DNA of 17,476 bases from IOR16 sp034927775 (GTDB taxonomy: Bacteria; Bacillota; Clostridia; Peptostreptococcales; Anaerovoracaceae): assembly GCA_034927775.1 (NCBI GenBank), contig JAYFPL010000025.1:1-17476 (forward strand), read 5' to 3'. The notes beneath the pieces are model-generated. The model did not search any database and was not told where the DNA came from. It worked only from the letters and a program-made list of their open reading frames with translations. Positions 15,140 to 17,476 of the stretch are shown here, piece by piece. The translations under genes were made by a program, and so were the position numbers. How positions within the stretch are numbered: position 1 is the stretch's first letter; each line of letters opens with the position of its first letter.

Positions 15140-16132
15140 TTATTCTCCCGGTGCTGCATATACATCTGCATAAGCACTCTTTTTATCCATATTGTGAATG
15201 GCCTCAATATAACGGATAGTTCCGGTTTCTCCACGCATAACAACGGTATGTGTTTTCACTCTGCTTCCGGAAAGATATCGCACTCCTCTTAACATATCAC
15301 CATCGGAAACACCCGTAGCGACAAAAATAACTTCATTCGTTTTTACTAATTCATCAATCGTTAATACACGATCAAAGTCTTCCTTGCTGGCCTTTAGCTT
15401 TTCTTCTTGCGTCATCGGGAAAAGTCTACCCTGAATTTCACCGCCTAAACAACGCATAGCCGCTGCTGCAAGCACACCTTCAGGTGCACCGCCAATGCCT
15501 ACCATAATATCAATACCGCTATCCTCTATACACGTCGCAATTGCCATTCCAACATCACCGTCACGAAACAGTTTAATACGACAGCCCAGTTCACGGCACT
15601 GCTTAATATATCCATTATGACGATCGCGTTCCTGAATGGTTACCGTTAAATCTTCAATGCTTTTTCCTAATGCATCTGCAACCGCTAAAAGATTATCCTT
15701 CAAAGATTTGTTTAAATCAATGCAACCTTTTGCTTCCGGCCCTACCGCCATTTTTTCCATGTAATACACCTGCGTATTATATAAAGTACCCTTTGGTGCT
15801 ACCGCAATTACGGATATGGCATTCGATAACCCCTTTGCTGTGGACGTCGTTCCATCTAACGGATCTACTGCAATGTCAACCATTGGAGCATGTTGACTCG
15901 CCTTTCCGATTTGCTCTCCAATATAAAGCATTGGCGCTTCATCTTTTTCTCCTTCTCCAATAACCACGGTACCGTCTATGTCAATGGTATCAAACATACG
16001 GCGCATACCGTTTACAGCAGCTTGATCTGCGGCAATTTTATCTCCTCGTCCCATCCATTTTCCGCATTCAATAGCAGCAATTTCTGTAACACGTGCAAGA
16101 CTTAATCCCAGATTTCGGTTCATGGAATTCAT
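15140..16132 (-). CDS. glpX: Class II fructose-1,6-bisphosphatase
   Basis: Hydrolyses fructose 1,6-bisphosphate to fructose 6-phosphate in gluconeogenesis. 330 residues. Metal and substrate motifs are seen: GRGDKIAADQAAV (28-40), VIGEGEKDEAPML (57-69), DIAVDPLDGTTSTAKG (86-101), and GIGGAPEGVLAAAA further on. This places it in the GlpX class, in the lithium-sensitive phosphatase superfamily. AAGGAGGA ends 7 bases before ATG 16132; a second ATG three codons in is too far. It heads the operon with rho. A small palindrome lies just upstream of the ribosome site. A weak TTTACA-N17-TCTAAA is the best promoter candidate (about 16238-16210). Confidence 0.96.
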   Translation of the reverse strand: MNSMNRNLGLSLARVTEIAAIECGKWMGRGDKIAADQAAVNGMRRMFDTIDIDGTVVIGEGEKDEAPMLYIGEQIGKASQHAPMVDIAVDPLDGTTSTAKGLSNAISVIAVAPKGTLYNTQVYYMEKMAVGPEAKGCIDLNKSLKDNLLAVADALGKSIEDLTVTIQERDRHNGYIKQCRELGCRIKLFRDGDVGMAIATCIEDSGIDIMVGIGGAPEGVLAAAAMRCLGGEIQGRLFPMTQEEKLKASKEDFDRVLTIDELVKTNEVIFVATGVSDGDMLRGVRYLSGSRVKTHTVVMRGETGTIRYIEAIHNMDKKSAYADVYAAPGE

Positions 16133-16149
16133 TTAAAATCCTCCTTATT

Positions 16150-16162
16150 ACGATATAATCGT
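16150..16162. repeat. 13-base palindrome ACGAT-ATA-ATCGT upstream of glpX
   Basis: A perfect 5-base inverted repeat with a 3-base centre, ending 7-10 bases before the AAGGAGGA of glpX. It could be an operator or a small RNA hairpin affecting translation start. It is short enough to be chance. Confidence 0.25.
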
Positions 16163-16240
16163 TTCTTGTTATTTATTTATTTTTTCTTTTTAAATAATTT
16201 TCGGCTGATGTTTTAGACTTATTTTAAATGGAAATGTAAA

Positions 16241-16282
16241 AGTTTTTAAAGAAGTGCCAAACAGGTCTCCCCTATTTGGCAC
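16241..16282 (-). terminator. Terminator after the LCP gene
   Basis: A 12-base stem on the minus strand, GTGCCAAATAGG with CCTGTTTGGCAC (one G-T pair), loop GGAGA. It is followed by the imperfect T-rich tail TTCTTTAAAAA. The stem is strong and the tail weak, so some readthrough into glpX is possible. It lies about 20 bases past the LCP stop. Confidence 0.7.
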
Positions 16283-16302
16283 AGATAGAAAACAAATCGT
16301 TT

Positions 16303-17331
16303 TTATAGTCCGCCACTATCTAAAACCAATCCTTTTTCCTCGCTTTGTCCTTCCGTACCTTCTGTGGTCTCCTGCGGAGGTTCTATAGAATAAATTTCAG
16401 TGAGCATATTTGCAATTTCCTCTGATAGAGGATATACATAAAACGGAGCATTCGGGTCCGGTTTGTTTGGAATCATATAAGTCTCAATACTCTCGGGAGA
16501 CATTCCCAAAGCTTCTTTGGCAATTTTTACGGCCATACCCAAAGTAATATCAGAGTCCACATTTTCAATAATGGTTTTTGTTATCTTTGGCAAATCAAAA
16601 CTTAACATCTGTTTAAAAGCAGCTTTCATGAAATTTTGCTGTGCTTTTACTCGTCCTAAATCTCCTTCTTTATATCCATGCCGATAACGCAAAAACTGTA
16701 CTGCATGCTCTCCATCAAGTACCTGCTGCCCCTTCGGTATGTAGATTTTAAGAGGAGGCTTGTCATAAGGGTCATTGTATTTCATCGTAAATGGAATGTC
16801 CATAGGAACCCCTCCCATAGCATCTACAATGTTTGCAACACCTTCATATTTCACAACGGCATAATAATGAATCGGCATTCCTAGAAGAATGTCACTGACA
16901 GCTCTTGCTGTATTCACCGGGTCCTTTTGATAAGCCGCATTAATTTTCATTTGTGACGGGCTATCGTAACCCGGTCTTTTATAATAAGTATCACGAGGAA
17001 CGGAAATTAAGTCAACATGCTTTGCTTTCATATCAAAGCTCGCTAACATAATTGTATCTGTCAATCCACCGTTAACCCCCAACAATAAGATATTGACGCG
17101 CTCCTTGTCCTCAAATGCTTCGAAAAACGGACTGTTGATATCATATAATGGTGACATTTCATCCATTAAACTGGATTCCGGCGTTCCAAAAATCGGTGTC
17201 TCTGCAGCAGACCGAAACGTCCAATGAAATGGTATGCCTATCACAGTAAATGCTACAAAGGCAATTAAAAAAACTCGGATAAATTGTTTAATGCCTGTTC
17301 CCCTTTTCAGACTTTCTTTTCCCAATTCCAT
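16303..17331 (-). CDS. LytR-CpsA-Psr (LCP) family cell-wall glycopolymer transferase
   Basis: LCP enzymes move undecaprenyl-linked polymers (teichoic acid, capsule) onto peptidoglycan at the outer membrane face. 342 residues: a basic cytoplasmic N-terminus, one membrane anchor (about 17-36) and an LCP domain (about 78-245). Seen are TDTIMLASFD (91-100), SVPRDT (110-115), KINAAY (129-134), FLRYRH (213-218), D224 and R227 with Q231. The loop before TDTIML is short (LLLGVNGGL), and the Arg usual before the Asp is Leu90. The C-terminus is acidic and low-complexity (ETTEGTEGQSEEKG). The ATG at 17331 touches its GGGAG. A TTG at 17325 has better spacing, so the true start may be two codons later. 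It is probably its own transcription unit, between terminators. Confidence 0.9.
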   Translation of the reverse strand: MELGKESLKRGTGIKQFIRVFLIAFVAFTVIGIPFHWTFRSAAETPIFGTPESSLMDEMSPLYDINSPFFEAFEDKERVNILLLGVNGGLTDTIMLASFDMKAKHVDLISVPRDTYYKRPGYDSPSQMKINAAYQKDPVNTARAVSDILLGMPIHYYAVVKYEGVANIVDAMGGVPMDIPFTMKYNDPYDKPPLKIYIPKGQQVLDGEHAVQFLRYRHGYKEGDLGRVKAQQNFMKAAFKQMLSFDLPKITKTIIENVDSDITLGMAVKIAKEALGMSPESIETYMIPNKPDPNAPFYVYPLSEEIANMLTEIYSIEPPQETTEGTEGQSEEKGLVLDSGGL

Positions 17332-17384
17332 CTCCCTTTCTATTCATTAAAATAAGTAATCGTAATTATTTTATCCTTTTTTTC

Positions 17385-17418
17385 AAAAAAAAGAAATAGG
17401 GAATCAAAGATTCCCTAT
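17385..17418 (-). terminator. Terminator of the gene upstream of the window edge
   Basis: A perfect 10-base stem ATAGGGAATC/GATTCCCTAT with a 3-base loop, followed on the minus strand by TTCTTTTTTTT. The remaining 58 bases to the edge hold a possible gene end: one frame reads Val-Ser-Asp-stop at 17476-17465. No protein can be assigned. Confidence 0.85.
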
Positions 17419-17476
17419 ATTTTGTTCTAAATTACTCTTCTTTTTCAAGTGCTGAGTCTGTTGTTTAATCACTAAC

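Noticed and set aside
1..17476. CRISPR array, insertion sequence, prophage or tRNA gene
   Set aside because: No regularly spaced repeats, transposase motifs, phage genes or tRNA-like cloverleaf sequences were seen on either strand.

Overview
The window is AT-rich DNA from a low-GC Gram-positive bacterium, most likely an anaerobic member of the Clostridia. This rests on strong GGAGG-type ribosome binding sites, gene order (glpX-rho, DUF1385-prmC-prfA-Sua5-rpiB-upp), an RF1 with a GGQC tripeptide context, an NhaC-type carrier and a LytR-CpsA-Psr protein. Genus cannot be read from this. Every supported gene lies on the minus strand, so transcription runs from high to low coordinates. No rRNA, tRNA, CRISPR or insertion sequence was seen.

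Right part (17476 to about 6600), the housekeeping block. It holds an LCP-family envelope protein, then glpX-rho-DUF1385-prmC as a tight operon. Next is rpmE (L31) with its own promoter, hairpin leader and terminator, then prfA-Sua5-rpiB-upp-tyrS, ending in a hairpin terminator at about 6608-6668. The block joins transcription termination (Rho), translation termination (RF1 and the PrmC methylase that modifies its GGQ), tRNA t6A synthesis (Sua5), tyrosine charging, uracil salvage and sugar-phosphate steps (GlpX, RpiB).

Middle part (6517 to 1510), a regulated transport unit and the most interesting region. A membrane histidine kinase has an extracellular solute-binding (SBP_bac_3) sensor and a cysteine-rich PAS domain. 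It overlaps by 4 bases a sigma54-activating response regulator (REC, AAA+ with GAFTGA, Fis-type HTH). After a strong terminator comes an NhaC-family carrier preceded by a sequence matching the sigma54 -24/-12 consensus (TTGGCACGATGCTTGCA). Together these read as a self-contained circuit: solute sensed outside, phosphorelay, sigma54 activation, transporter made.

Left part (1509 to 1). A 455-base gap holds a bidirectional terminator, a possible decayed coding fragment, a palindrome family (TATTTCC) and an ECF-sigma-like promoter (TGAAAC-N17-CGTC). The promoter points into a MacB/LolD-type ABC ATPase and, 2 bases further, a secreted protein cut by the window edge. This looks like the start of an envelope-related ABC export or stress operon.
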